Part shown: positions 54,214-64,000 of the stretch, piece after piece
Layout: each line of letters begins with the position of its first letter
Numbering within the stretch: position 1 is the stretch's first letter
DNA from: Orychophragmus violaceus
Taxonomy: Eukaryota; Streptophyta; Magnoliopsida; Brassicales; Brassicaceae
Direction of reading: 5' to 3'
DNA length: 64,000 nucleotides
Assembly: GCA_030180135.1 (NCBI GenBank)
Contig: CM058232.1
Span: 59,541,330 to 59,605,329, forward strand
Made by a program: the position numbers and the translations under genes
Notes under the pieces: model-generated
Told to the model about the DNA's origin: nothing
The model's input: the letters and a program-made list of their open reading frames with translations, nothing else
Database searches by the model: none

Positions 54214-54891
54214 ACATATCTTCTTGCACACTCAACATACAATTAAACGCAACACAGAAAAAGGAACAAACAACTAACACAAGAATGGTAAAGGCAAGAA
54301 CAAAAAAAAATGGAAATATGCCGATTTGAATAAACAATGCTATTAGGATGGTTTCAATATTTTTTTCTTTAAGATGCAAACCAGGTAATCACTAAAAACC
54401 TAGATGCAAAAATAAACTCAGAACAAGTAAGAAACAACCGTGATATTGGGCCAAGCAAGACAACTCACACAAATAATTCACGAATGCAAGCAAGATTCAT
54501 AAACGATGATGCAGCCGAGTTATTACTTAACTAGTTTCTTTGGTTCTCATGCAGGTACAAGACTAAACTAATTAAGTTAAGCAAACTAGGGAAAATAACA
54601 GGAACTAAACCAAACTGTCCAACTCAAGAAACAATTTAACACAAATGATACCTAATGCAACTAGATGCAGCCACGTAAGCAATTAATCTAATCAACCCTT
54701 TTTCTTCTTTTAAAAAAACTTTGATGATGCAAACAGGATGAATAGCTAATAACCTAAATGAAGTCTGGGACAAAGTCTGTAGCTGAATCAAACAACAAAA
54801 TAAATTGACAGGAATCAAATACAAAGCATTCTCGCAAAACCTATTCGATATGCAGCCGTTCTACAACAACCTATCTAGCTCTCATACCAGA
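54214..54891 (-). other. X2 leader and degenerate primer site
   Basis: Untranslated leader with recurring GATGCAAAC/GATGCAGCC modules. It ends at 54878-54890 with GCTCTCATACCAG (minus TGGTATGAGAGC), the initiator-Met primer site with one substitution. Confidence 0.55.
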
Positions 54892-55228
54892 TGATATAAG
54901 CTTTGGGGGAAGCTCACACTGAACCGATCCGAAGGAGACACCAAGGCTGGACTTAGGTCACTCTCCTTGGTGCCACAAACAAGATAGGATGATGGTGCAG
55001 CTGATTTATTAATATTGAGTTTTTTGATGTTCATGCAGATACAAGACAAATTAGTTAAATTAAGTAAACCAGAGACAAAACAGAAACTAATCCAAACCAG
55101 GGACAAAAACCAATCGCAAGCAATGAACAAGAACAACACAAAATAGGTTAAGTGAGCACGGGTTCAAGTGATGGTTAAATAATAGTGCAATCGGTTTAAT
55201 TAATTAGTGCAGAAAATTTCAAGCGATG
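54892..55228 (-). repeat. X2 right LTR fragment joined to leader-like sequence
   Basis: The first roughly 95 bases (TGATATAAGCTTTGGGGG...) match the X2 left LTR. From about 54990 the sequence instead resembles the X2 leader at 54505-54610 (both contain TTCATGCAG.TACAAGAC). It ends where the CRM-C LTR starts. A rearranged LTR. Confidence 0.45.
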
Positions 55229-56535
55229 TGATGAGGACATCGGTTTGACCAAACATGACCAGACCGACCAAGAAGAACCATTCCCGACCATGGTGAGAGC
55301 ACCTCGGACCCGAGCCGTGCAGAAAAGACTCACGGAGAAATTCAATAGAGCCATGGAGCATCTGATACCAGGAGCAGCATTGACAACATTACGGAGCACT
55401 TGGACCATTTGGATCATGATCAGACCCTTCTGAACCACCTAGCCTGGAGGATGTCTGAGATGACCGATTCCGACCACGACCATCCATTCACACCAGGATT
55501 GTCCGTCTGGCCATTACTTAAGATCACTAACACATTAGTGATCTTCACCGTAGGAGCCGTTGGTCATTAGCCCGTGTCGTCTCTGTGACTGATACTCTTT
55601 TTCCTTTGCAAGGTTTTATCCCACTGGGTTTTCCTTATAAGGTTTTTAATGAGGTAACCATAGGCCCTTTTCGTCAGACAGAACGCACGGCCCATGAAGC
55701 CAAGACAACCCCACACACCTGAGAGGCGTCTACTTGTCTTTTGGTATTGGTTGCTGTCGATTGTTTTCTTTGTATCACCTATTGCTTGATTCCTGGTTTT
55801 TTAGTTCATTTTTAATTATTCATCATCTTGTTATAAAAAAAATTAGGTTTTTGTTAGTCTCATTAACGAGCCGCACATATAGTACTCTCACACTAGGTTT
55901 GTTTACGGTTGTGATTCATATTGCTTCGCTTGCGTTTGATGATTCTTTGCTTCTGAGATACTCTTTGCACTGTCTGTTTCCTTTATACCCTGTCTGCATC
56001 ATACAAACAAGAGAGAGTTTAATTGAGTTAAATTTTTGAACCGACTACATCTAGCCCATCGCTAGGTTGTTGCATAGCACGAGTTGTAGTCTATTGCTTG
56101 GGTGAACTGAACCGATTATTACTGAGTTTAATTGGTCTGGTTTAGTTGCTGTCTAGTTTTGGTCTAACTTAACTTAATTAATCCAGCCATGTACCTGCAT
56201 TAAAGCTAAAGACACTTGTTAGTTATACCAAGTTTCACTATCGCTTGGGTTTTTTTGCTCGTATTAAGATTGCTTACAAGACTGCACTGCCTAGTACAAT
56301 TGTTGTGATTATCATTATTATTCGGTGCGTGATTGTGTCTTTGGTTCAGGATAACCATTTGTTGAATTGTTTCCGTTTCATCCATAAGTTTAAAAATAAA
56401 CATAAAATATAAAAATAGGACTTTATTTGCATCTTTCCAATTCTTTTCCATAGTCGCCTTTTTCTTGTTTAGTGATTGTTCTTATGTTATTTCCTTTTCT
56501 GCTTGATCCTTTGTTGAGTGTGCAGGAAGACATGG
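55229..56535 (+). repeat. CRM-C 5' LTR and leader
   Basis: The LTR start is clear. Its first 200 bases encode DEDIGLTKHDQTDQEEPFPT and MVRAPRTRAVQKRLTEKFNR, the LTR-resident pol tail, with the PRTR patch shared with CRM-A and CRM-B. I cannot place the LTR end: a candidate is TGCATCA near 56002, but no clear primer site follows. The rest is leader. Confidence 0.6.
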
Positions 56536-57560
56536 ATGGGAGACAACCAGAACGCACCAACTGATTTTTCTCAGCTACTAGGAGCGAACCAAGCTATTGG
56601 AGAACGACTAGCCCGGCTCGAGCAACCAACTGCTCCTGTATGGCCAGCCGCGCCCCAAACTGCACCCTTGAATGCAACAGGACGGAGAGGTCAGAACACA
56701 CAGGGCAATCGGTTTGATGACACGGACGAGGATATGCCCGGTCTTGACGACGAACCACCCGACCGAAAGAACTGACCGTTCAATAGAAAACACAATCCGG
56801 TCCATCACGGACGCATACAGGACGACGAGGTACATCGACCAAACTCAAACAATTTAAAGCTGAAACCTCCAACTTTTTAAGGAAAGGTTAACTCGGAGGA
56901 ATATATCGAGTGGGAACTGAGGATGGAACATATATTTGACTACTATGCCTACAATGATTAGAGAAAGGTGGTGTTAGCAGCGCCCCAGTTCACAGAGCAC
57001 GCCTTGTACTTGTGGGACCGAGATGTTTCTGAACGTAGGCAAAATCACCACGATCAGATCACCACATGGGCCGACATGAAATACAACCTAATGCAAAGGT
57101 ACGTGCCTCCGCACTTTCAAAGAGACTTACATAAGAGATTTCATAAGTTGGTGTAGGGAAGCATGTCCGTATAAGAGTACTTCAAGTTGTTCGATCAACT
57201 GCGGAACTGGCTCGAGGTCGAGATTCAGCCGTACCACAATATGTCCGAGCTACTGCACATGAGCATCTAGGTCGAGCAGCACAACAAACAGAAGATGGCA
57301 ACGACAAACCATGCTCGGAACAACTCCATGTGGATGCCACCCGCACCTACAACCGTCGACAAGGGCAAAGCCTTGAGTTCGAGTAGCAGTTCAAAAAGCC
57401 AAACACCAAGGCTTCTAATTTCAACTATCCAGAAGCTGGTAAGTTTCCTAGTACCTCTCGAGCTAGGGATATTACATGATTTAAATGTCAAGGAAAATGA
57501 CATATGGCCCGAGAATTTCCAAACCGACGGGATCATGATCCTTACGGAGGCTGGCGAGTA
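56536..57560 (+). pseudogene. CRM-C gag
   Basis: Starts MGDNQNAPTDFSQLLGANQA (56536) with GERLARLEQ and ETDEDMPGLDD-type acidic text, stopping at 56773. Further pieces in shifted frames: APQFTEHALYLWDRDVSERR (56985-57040), WADMKYNLMQRYVPPHFQRD, LHKRFHKLV and, after a stop, a decayed zinc-knuckle zone near 57470-57540. At least five breaks. Confidence 0.7.
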
Positions 57561-57637
57561 CGAATCGCAAGACGAGCAGAGGAGGACAAGGAGATGGCCG
57601 ACTCGGGAATGCCCATTGAATATCAGACACCATAGAG

Positions 57638-57967
57638 ATGTTGGTGATACAGAGATCTCTCATCGCTCTAGTATATCCTGGCGCGATCCAACGGGAGAAC
57701 ATCTTTCATACCCAGTGCACGGTGAACAACAAGGTCTGCAGCCTTATTGTCGGCGGGGGATCGTGTGCCAATGTCGCTAAAAGATATATGGTTGACAAGA
57801 TCGGTCTTCAAGTCTCAAAGCACCCGCGACCATACCGAATTAGATGGCTCAACGACGTTACGGAGATTCGGATCGCCGATCATGTCATCGTTCCGTTCAG
57901 TATTGGCAAGTACAAAGACCGAGTGGTGTGCAATATCGTGCCATGCAAATTGGACATCTACTTCTAG
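57638..57967 (+). pseudogene. CRM-C aspartic protease
   Basis: Contains QRENIFHTQCTVNNKVCSLI, then VGGGSCANVAKRYMVDKIGL, HPRPYRIRWLNDVTEIRIAD and FSIGKYKDRVVCNIV. The chromovirus active site Ile-Asp-Gly-Gly reads Val-Gly-Gly-Gly, so the catalytic Asp is lost. A one-base change near 57945 ends the frame early. Confidence 0.78.
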
Positions 57968-58433
57968 GCCGACCTTGGCACTTCGATAAAGAGGTGCTAC
58001 ACAATGGACGCACAACCACTACTCGTTCAACCACAATAAGTGCAAGTACCAGCTCGCACTGCTTACACCACTGGAGGTCCACGAGATGCAGTTAAAACTC
58101 ACCTAGCACAGTAAGGTCAGTAAGACCAACCTGCTCATTACTTCAAGTTCTGTATCCAAGGCTATTAGCCGGTAGACGCAGGTGCTACGGATGGTGTTTA
58201 AGGAGTGTTACACTTGTGTTCTGACAACAACGAGCTGCCCCGAGAAGTGGTTTCTATGTTGGACATGTTTAAGGATGTGTTTCCAGAGGAGATTCCGGTC
58301 GGCTTACCAGCTATCTGAGGCATTGAGAACCAGATTGACCTGGTATCAGGAGCCGCTCTACCGAACCGACCAGCTTACCGTATGAACCCGAAGGACTTTA
58401 AGGAGCTAGAAAATTAGACTGATGGTGACATGA
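57968..58433 (+). pseudogene. CRM-C protease end and RT lead-in, up to the X1 insertion
   Basis: Shifted frames carry GHLLLGRPWHFDKEVLHNGR, FKDVFPEEIP-type text near 58270, GIENQIDLVSGAALPNRPAY and RMNPKDFKELEN. The last word is the point at which the element is cut; in CRM-B it continues LEKQVQELISKGYIRE. Confidence 0.65.
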
Positions 58434-59448
58434 TGATATAGCCCCAAATAAAAGACTAGGATGGTGGAAGATGGAAGAACATTTGCTGGCTTTGGAGCTC
58501 TCTCACTTGTTCAGAATGGAATGGAATTGCGAGATGGAAGTGATGGTGAACAACTCACTTTCTCAGGGGGTTGATTGACTCTCTCAATCAGATTACAAAC
58601 TATTTGAATCACACAAGGATAGTCTGAACCGAAACTCCTAAGAGGATGGTGAATCACTCGCTAAAATCTAAGAAGGAACAACTCTCCAAAGAACTCAACT
58701 TTGAAAAGGAAAGAAAATACTCTGATTTATTTTTGAATAATTGAAAGGTGTCTGATACAAATGATCTAATTGAACTTATATAATTCTCTTACCACGTTCC
58801 TAAAGGTTAATAGAATAAAAGAAATAGAAAAGATCAAGGAATATAGTTGTTGAATCCATTAAGAAGAAATCTGCTCAAATAAGGCAAGGGGAGATGAACT
58901 TGAGTCTTGACAGCTTTGGCATGAATGTGTTGTGTCTTGGGACACCTGATTCAGTGAATGAGCTCCAAAATGAAGTTGTTGAGAAGATATAGCAGTTGGT
59001 GGTTTAAAGCTCCTATGTTGAATGCATCCAAATATTTAAAGTTGAGTATATCTTTGAGTGTATGGTAAAGTGTTGGTTGACTCTCCTGAATGGTTGGATA
59101 TGTCTCCTGAATATTTAGATGTATATCCTGGTTGCCAAAGTTTGGTTTGCAAATGATTGAATCCTTGAGCTTCCAAATGAAGCAAGCTGATAATCATCTA
59201 TTTTAGAAGTTGAATAAATTCTTCATCTGAATCCATTTGTGATGATTCGAACTCTCCATGATTACTTTATGGGTGAAGCTTCTGGAACAAGTTAATTGTA
59301 GCTTAAGTCCTCCTGTTTTGGTAAATATTCTCCAAGACATGCACATATGTGTCTTGTGCATTGAAGTTGTTTCTCTCCAAAGGTCTTGACTGGTTGATTT
59401 ATGTCCTCTCCATGCTCCTTTATTGATGATGACTTGATGTCCTCATCA
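58434..59448 (-). repeat. X1 3' LTR
   Basis: TGATATAGCCCC to GTCCTCATCA, about 1015 bases; matches 62517-63545 closely over its length with scattered substitutions and short indels. Confidence 0.85.
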
Positions 59449-59522
59449 TACTCTCCCTCTTGAAAAGGTTTCGACCTCGAAACTGAATAATTTGCACCAA
59501 GAGAAAGCAAGTTAGCTTTCAT
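59292..59522 (-). pseudogene. X1 tail fragment across PPT and LTR
   Basis: 76 residues, MKANLLSLGANYSVSRSKPF QEGEYDEDIKSSS, spanning the internal region, the purine tract (59449-59466) and the LTR start. SKPFQEGEYDED corresponds in position to EPFQGGGNDE in CRM-B. The integrase that should precede it is absent, so this is a retained end segment, perhaps held by the overlapping purine tract. Confidence 0.6.
59449..59466 (-). promoter_or_regulatory. X1 polypurine tract
   Basis: The minus strand reads CAAGAGGGAGAGTA before the LTR start. Confidence 0.75.
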
Positions 59523-59599
59523 TCTCCTTTGGGAGTCTAGGGTCTTACCTTGATGTGTATATGGTATGGAGATGAGTGGAATGTTTGGTGGTTCTCCTT

Positions 59600-61698
59600 T
59601 GAGCAGATAGGATAGTAGTACTCCTATTCTTTGGGCTGGTATGGCGTATCATTTGCTTATCTTGCTTCTTCTCTCCTTAAGACCTTAAATATGTTCAACA
59701 CTTTGGCAAAAAGAAAAGTGCATTATGGGCTCCTAATCACAGAATAAACAATTTGAGTCATTCTCCTTAGAGTCAACTTCCTATGCTTGTGATATCTCAT
59801 CTTCTTGCAAGCTTAACAAGTCCTTTGACACAGCTATTGAATCATTGGAAATCAAATCGATCAAAGAAAGACTTACCTTGTTAATAGATGTAGTGTCCTT
59901 TCTTTGGTCTGGAGGTTTCTCTTTGATGTTCTCCTTTTCTCTATTGCCTTGATCAGTCTGAACACTTAGTGTAAGGACTGATTCTGAGCTTCTCCTCACA
60001 TTTTCTTCTCCCTTTTACTTTATATCTGTAGAGATGCTCATTGGGAAGAACAAGTGCATTATATCTGTTCTTGGAGTAATTAAAACAGATTGTATGATAC
60101 TTGTACTTACATGGTCATCTTCAGCGGGTTGTATGAGGGTTTGGACCTTCTGCTCTTGTGAGCAAGGGATGATCAGACAATCATCTTATTTTCTGATCAC
60201 CAAAATAAGTTTCTCTGGTTTTTTATCTTCCCTACTGACTTTGGTTTGCTCATGCTCTTTCCTGCTCAGTTCTTCTTTCCCTATATCAAATCCTCTTGAC
60301 AAAGAAATATGCATGACACTAGAATTGAGAAATAACAAATCAGAATGAGCTAAACTATCACTGGTTGTAGCTAATGTAGTTTTCTTTCCTAGTGATGTTT
60401 CTTTCAACAATTATTTAGATGGACAGGTTGCAGCAAAATGTCCTCTCTTATGACATCTCTAAAATGTCTGATCTTTAAGTCTCTTAGAGTTAGTAGACTT
60501 ATCTGGCCTTGGCATGTCTGGTTGAAGGTGCAAGAGGTTGGAACTTTCTCCAATGGCTTCTTCAAGCCATGGTCCTTCTTTTCTCTGCTCTTGCTCCTTT
60601 TGGGTGATTAGATGTGGTTTCCTGACCTTGGCTGCTCGTGTCCTCTGCTGTCTTGGCGCCTCTGGTTCATCTTTGGCAGTCTTTAGTGGCTTGTTGGAAG
60701 TCATCTTTCTTGGTTTAGAACAAGTAATCTTCTTGAAGGTGTTGTCATGATCCATCTTCTTGGCTCATGAAGAATTTGGCACCTTGAGTAGTATGGTTAT
60801 GTGGAGATCTCCTCTACAAACTCCTTATGCAGTAGCTGCTTCATCTCTTACCAAGTGTGGTTTGGTAGCTCAAGTTCAAGTCTGAGGTAAGCATCCTTAT
60901 CTCACTCTAGATAGGCTTCTTCAATTAGAGTTTCTTCAGCAATGGTGGTCTTCTCCTCTTCTGGAACTTGATTTTCTTGAAACCAGTCATCCATATCTCT
61001 TTCCCACCTTAGATAAGCTTATGGTCCTTGCATACGACCTGGAAAACATATGTTGTATGGCTCTTCTTGACAAGACTCACCTCGGTATTCTTCTCCCTCA
61101 CTGATTTCATAATTGGTGTTATTCTCCCATGTTTCTTCAGTGGCCTCTTCTCTTGTCTCTGTCTCAGCTTCACCTAAACTGTATTGGACATCAGCTTCTT
61201 CACAGCCTGGTTCTTGTATGCTATCAGTTGTTGAGTCATTCTCTTTTGCCCATGAATCCTCTTCACAGCCTCTCTCTGATTCTTCTTCAGAGTTAGCTTC
61301 AGCTTGGTCTTCTCCATCCCAAGAGTCGAACTCTTGTTTCTCTTCTTCTTCTTTGCAATCCGGTTCAGATCTATAAGGATCCAGGTCATATTGATCCTCC
61401 CATGCTTCCTCCTGCCTTGACTCGCATTGTACTTCATCTTGGGAAGGTCTGGAGGTTATGGTTCAGGTTCTCCATCATTAGGATCCTCTTCATAGTCTGT
61501 GCTATAATAGTTCTCTCCATGTGCTTCTTCTTCAAGCTTGGATCCTTCCTGATCATGCTCAGCATCTGCATCAAAGCTAGCTTTTGAAGCTTCTTCTTAT
61601 GCCTCATATTCTTCAGAAAACTCTTCTTCTCCACTCCATGAGTTCTCTTCTTCATCACCCCCAGGCAATTTCTGAGGTATTGAAACCATTTGCTCCAT
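59600..61698 (-). pseudogene. X1 acidic gag-like coding region (decayed)
   Basis: From an ATG at 61698 (MEQMVSIPQKLPGGDEEENS) the minus strand is strongly acidic (runs of Glu/Asp through about 61150), with stops. Toward the end come a Lys/Arg-rich stretch (60459-60755), a knuckle-like RCHKRGHFAATCPSK (about 60410-60460, first Cys of the pair not in frame) and the family-X ending SNDSIAVSKDLLSLQEDE (59781-59999). The knuckle argues for Gag. No protease, RT or integrase words on either strand. The acidic N-part is not present in CRM-A/B/C gag; its origin is unknown. Confidence 0.55.
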
Positions 61699-62501
61699 CT
61701 TCATCTTCCATTACTTTATCTCCTGTTCAGAAAGTTAAACACAAGATGTATGAATGTGTTTTGACAAATATATACTAGAAATGTTATAATATATCAAACA
61801 GTCCAATTTGATTTCGAATTCACAGAATGCAAAAGCTAGACAAATATTCTTTTCCTTTTATGAAAATATCACATACTATTTTTGTTTGTTTTAAAAAGGG
61901 AAAGAAAATTTTGGACAAAGTAAATGAGGAGCCAAGCTATTTTTCGAAATCAGGTTCCAAAAGGGGAAAACAACACTATCTTAGAAGTTTGGTTAATAAA
62001 AGTGGAATCAAAAACTTTAAACTTCTCCTCCTTTATTTTCTGCTTTTCTGGTTTTTTATGAAAACTCAATAAGAACAACAATGGTGAAAACTACAGAACA
62101 GTGATCTAATGCTATTTTTGTGGTTTTGGTTTTAAGAAATCAAAAGATGTATGAAAATGTATGAAAACAGGATAAACTAATAGGATGATGCAAACCAGAA
62201 ACAATTTTTATGGCTTTTCGGATTTGGATGAAATGATATTAGACGAACGACTATGCAATGATATGATTTGCTTTGGCTTTTATGTATGCACGCAGATGAA
62301 ACAGGTACGTGATAGACTAAACAAAATAACAAATCTAAACAGAATGACAAAAGCAGAATGATTTTTATGGGTTTTAATTCTAAGATGCAATGAAACAGAA
62401 ACTAGATGAATGGATGCTGACAATTTCTATGGAATGGATCAAGTGCTATCTAATGAAATAACAAATAACAAGGATAGAAAACACCTATTTAGGAGCCTTT
62501 T
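61699..62501 (-). other. X1 leader
   Basis: About 800 bases, no coding similarity. Recurrent words GATGCAAACCAGAAAC and TTTTTATGG resemble the X2 leader. Confidence 0.6.
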
Positions 62502-62514
62502 GGCTCTGATACCA
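62502..62514 (-). promoter_or_regulatory. X1 primer binding site (initiator Met tRNA)
   Basis: The minus strand reads TGGTATCAGAGCC two bases from the 5' LTR, as in CRM-B. Confidence 0.9.
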
Positions 62515-62516
62515 GA

Positions 62517-63545
62517 TGATACAACCCCGAATAAAAGACTAGGATGGTGGGAGATGGAAGAACATGTGCTGGCTTTGAAGCTCTCTCACTATTTCAGAAT
62601 GGAATGGAATTACGAGATGGAAGTGATGGTGAACAACTCACTTTCTCAGTGGGCTGATTGACTCTCTCAATCAGATTGCAAACTATCTGAATCACTCAAG
62701 GATAGTCTGAACCGAAACTTCTAAGAGGATGGTGAATTACTCACTAAACTCTAAGAAGGAACAACTCTCCAAAGAACTCAACTTTGAAAAGAAAAGAAAA
62801 TACTCTGATTTATTTCTGGATGATTGAAAAGTGTCTGATACAAATGGTCTAATTGAGCTTATATAATGCTCTTACCACGTTCCTAGAGGTTAATAGAATA
62901 AAAGAAATAGCAAAGATCAAGGAATATAGCTGTTGAAGCCATTAAGAAGAAATCTGCCCAAATAAGACAAGTGGAGCTGAACTTGAGTCTTCACAGCTTT
63001 GGAATGAAAGTGTGGTGTCTTGGGACGTCCTGATTCAGTGAATGAGCCTCCAAAATGAAGCAGTTGAGAAGATATAGTTGTTGGTGGTTTAAAGCTCCTA
63101 TTTTGAAGGCATCCAAGTATGGAAAGTTGAGTATATCTTTGATCCTCCTGGTCAAATGGTTGCTAGTGTTGGTTGACTCTCCTGAATGGTTGGATATGTC
63201 TCTTGAATGCTTAGATGTATCTCCTGGTCGCCAAAGTTTGGTTTGCAAATGATTGAATCCTTGAGTTTCCAAATGAAGCAAGCTGATAATCATCTTTTTA
63301 TAGGTTGAATAACTTCTTCATCTAAACACCATTTGTGATGATTTGAACTCTCCATGATTCCTTTATGGGTTAAGCTTTTGGAACAAGTTGAATTGTAGCT
63401 TAAGTCCTCCTAGTTGGGTAGATATTCTCCAAGACATGCACATCTGTCTCTTGTGCATTTAAGTTGTTTCTCTCCAAAGATCTTGGCTGGTTGATTTATG
63501 TCCTCTCCATCCTCCTTGATTGATGATGACTTGATGTCCTCATCA
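62517..63545 (-). repeat. X1 5' LTR
   Basis: TGATACAACCCC to GTCCTCATCA, 1029 bases, partner of 58434-59448. Confidence 0.85.
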
Positions 63546-64000
63546 CAGATTCAATACCTAATTTCCAAGGGTTATATTCGCGAGAGCCTCAGCCCATGTG
63601 CCCTTCCGGTCTTGTTAGTACCCAAGAAAAATGGTTCGTGGAGGATATGTGTTGACTACCGAGCGATCAACAACAACACCATCAAGTACCGGCACCCGAT
63701 ACCGCGTTTAGATGACATGTTGGACGACTATAGCATATGTTTTCTCTTTGATCAATCTACGAAGTGGCTACCATCAGGTAAGGATGAAGGAAGGAAACGA
63801 ATGGAAGCCGGCGTTAAAGAGCAAGCATGAACTATATGAGTTGCTCGTAATGACGTTCTGTCTTACGTACGTTCCCAACACTTTCATGAGGCTCATTAAC
63901 CAAGTCCTATGAGTCTACATCAGTAAGTTTGTGGTCGTTTACTTCGATGATATTCTCATTTACAGCAAATTTGTCTCCGACCATCTCTTGCACCTTGAGA
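63546..64000 (+). pseudogene. CRM-C reverse transcriptase, continued past X1 and cut by the window end
   Basis: Resumes QIQYLISKGYIRESLSPCAL, PVLLVPKKNGSWRICVDYRA and IKYRHPIPRLDDMLDD. A frame change near 63730 is followed by NLRSGYHQVRMKEGNEWKPA, then TFMRLINQVL, a stop at 63909-63911 and FVVVYFDDILIYS with an intact YFDD. The element continues to the right of the window. Confidence 0.8.

Larger units (their letters stand above)
26326..55228 (-). mobile_element. X2: non-autonomous Gypsy relative, invaded by LARD and Athila
   Basis: Removing the LARD (26756-45643) and the Athila (46609-52603) leaves a minus-strand element of about 4 kb: left LTR (26326-26755 plus 45644-46284), purine tract (46285-46300), an internal part (46301-46608 plus 52609-54891) and the beginning of a right LTR at 54892 next to a degenerate primer site. 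It carries gag-like scraps only. Its layout matches X1 (58434-63545). Confidence 0.65.
58434..63545 (-). mobile_element. X1: non-autonomous Gypsy relative with two LTRs
   Basis: A 5.1-kb minus-strand element in the CRM-C RT. LTRs 58434-59448 and 62517-63545, purine tract and primer site are all in place. The 3-kb internal region codes for a decayed gag-like protein only. LTR ends (minus TGATGAGGACATC) and primer site match the CRM-like elements. A clean target duplication is not visible (TAGAC against CAGAT). Confidence 0.8.
55229..64000 (+). mobile_element. CRM-C: CRM-like Gypsy element, split by X1 and running off the window
   Basis: Begins with an LTR (TGATGAGGACATCGG), then a gag start at 56536, capsid and zinc region, protease (57638-57967) and RT start. 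It is interrupted at 58434 by X1 and resumes at 63546 in RT. All frames are broken. Compared with CRM-B it is more diverged and GC-richer. Confidence 0.8.

Noticed and set aside
1..64000. Prokaryotic-type systems, tRNA, rRNA, CRISPR or an undescribed gene cluster
   Set aside because: Nearly all long frames are retroelement gag/pol or repeats. The GGTATCAGAG strings are primer binding sites, not tRNA genes. I found no non-transposon coding cluster.

Overview
This is a gene-free block of plant heterochromatin made almost entirely of nested transposable elements, most likely pericentromeric DNA of a crucifer (Brassicaceae). The basis is the content: Ty3/Gypsy chromoviruses with CRM-like pol, an Athila-type and a Tat-type Gypsy element, a Ty1/Copia element, CACTA and Helitron ends, and frequent TGTCGATCGACA-type palindromes, which I associate with crucifer retroelements (inference). 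I find no host protein gene, tRNA, rRNA, CRISPR array or bacterial feature.

Layout, left to right. 1-1790: a degenerate tandem array of a Tekay/Del-type chromovirus deletion derivative. 1995-17925: a broken minus-strand CRM-like element (CRM-A). It is split by a very young minus-strand Copia element (2861-10681, target duplication TTTGA, LTRs differing at one base by eye) and by a 3.6 kb AT-rich block (13913-17559) with a Helitron-like end on the left and a CACTA end on the right. 17928-25200: a plus-strand Tat-type Gypsy element with an extra RNase H and a repeat-bearing 3' tail; no 3' LTR is seen. 25396-26325: a second copy of the chromovirus derivative. 26326-55228: a minus-strand, pol-less Gypsy relative (X2) that has been invaded repeatedly. 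Its left LTR carries a 3.8-kb-LTR non-coding element (LARD, 26756-45643). The LARD's right LTR in turn carries a CRM-like element (CRM-B, 35252-42225, target duplication CTAAG). X2's internal part carries an Athila element (46609-52603, target duplication GTAAA), which itself holds a truncated second Copia copy (48525-49459). 55229-64000: a third CRM-like element (CRM-C) running off the right edge, split in its reverse transcriptase by a second pol-less element (X1, 58434-63545).

How the parts relate. CRM-A, B and C share LTR ends beginning TGATGAGG and, where visible, an initiator-Met-tRNA primer site. Families X1 and X2 carry the same ends and primer site but no protease, RT or integrase, so they look like non-autonomous partners of the CRM-like elements. 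In the CRM-like elements the pol frame runs through the polypurine tract into the LTR; X copies keep a trace of this. The LARD has no coding capacity and Tekay-like LTR ends. Only the Copia element looks close to functional: it keeps all catalytic motifs and has a single in-frame stop.

The order of events can be read from the nesting. Chromovirus relic, then X2, then LARD and Athila, then CRM-B (inside LARD) and Copia-2 (inside Athila). Separately, CRM-A was followed by Copia and the Helitron/CACTA block, and CRM-C was followed by X1. Nothing here requires a new biological system. The most interesting points are the LTR-overlapping pol tails, the non-autonomous families, the empty-site proof of insertion, the circularly permuted chromovirus array and the shared CGATCG palindromes.
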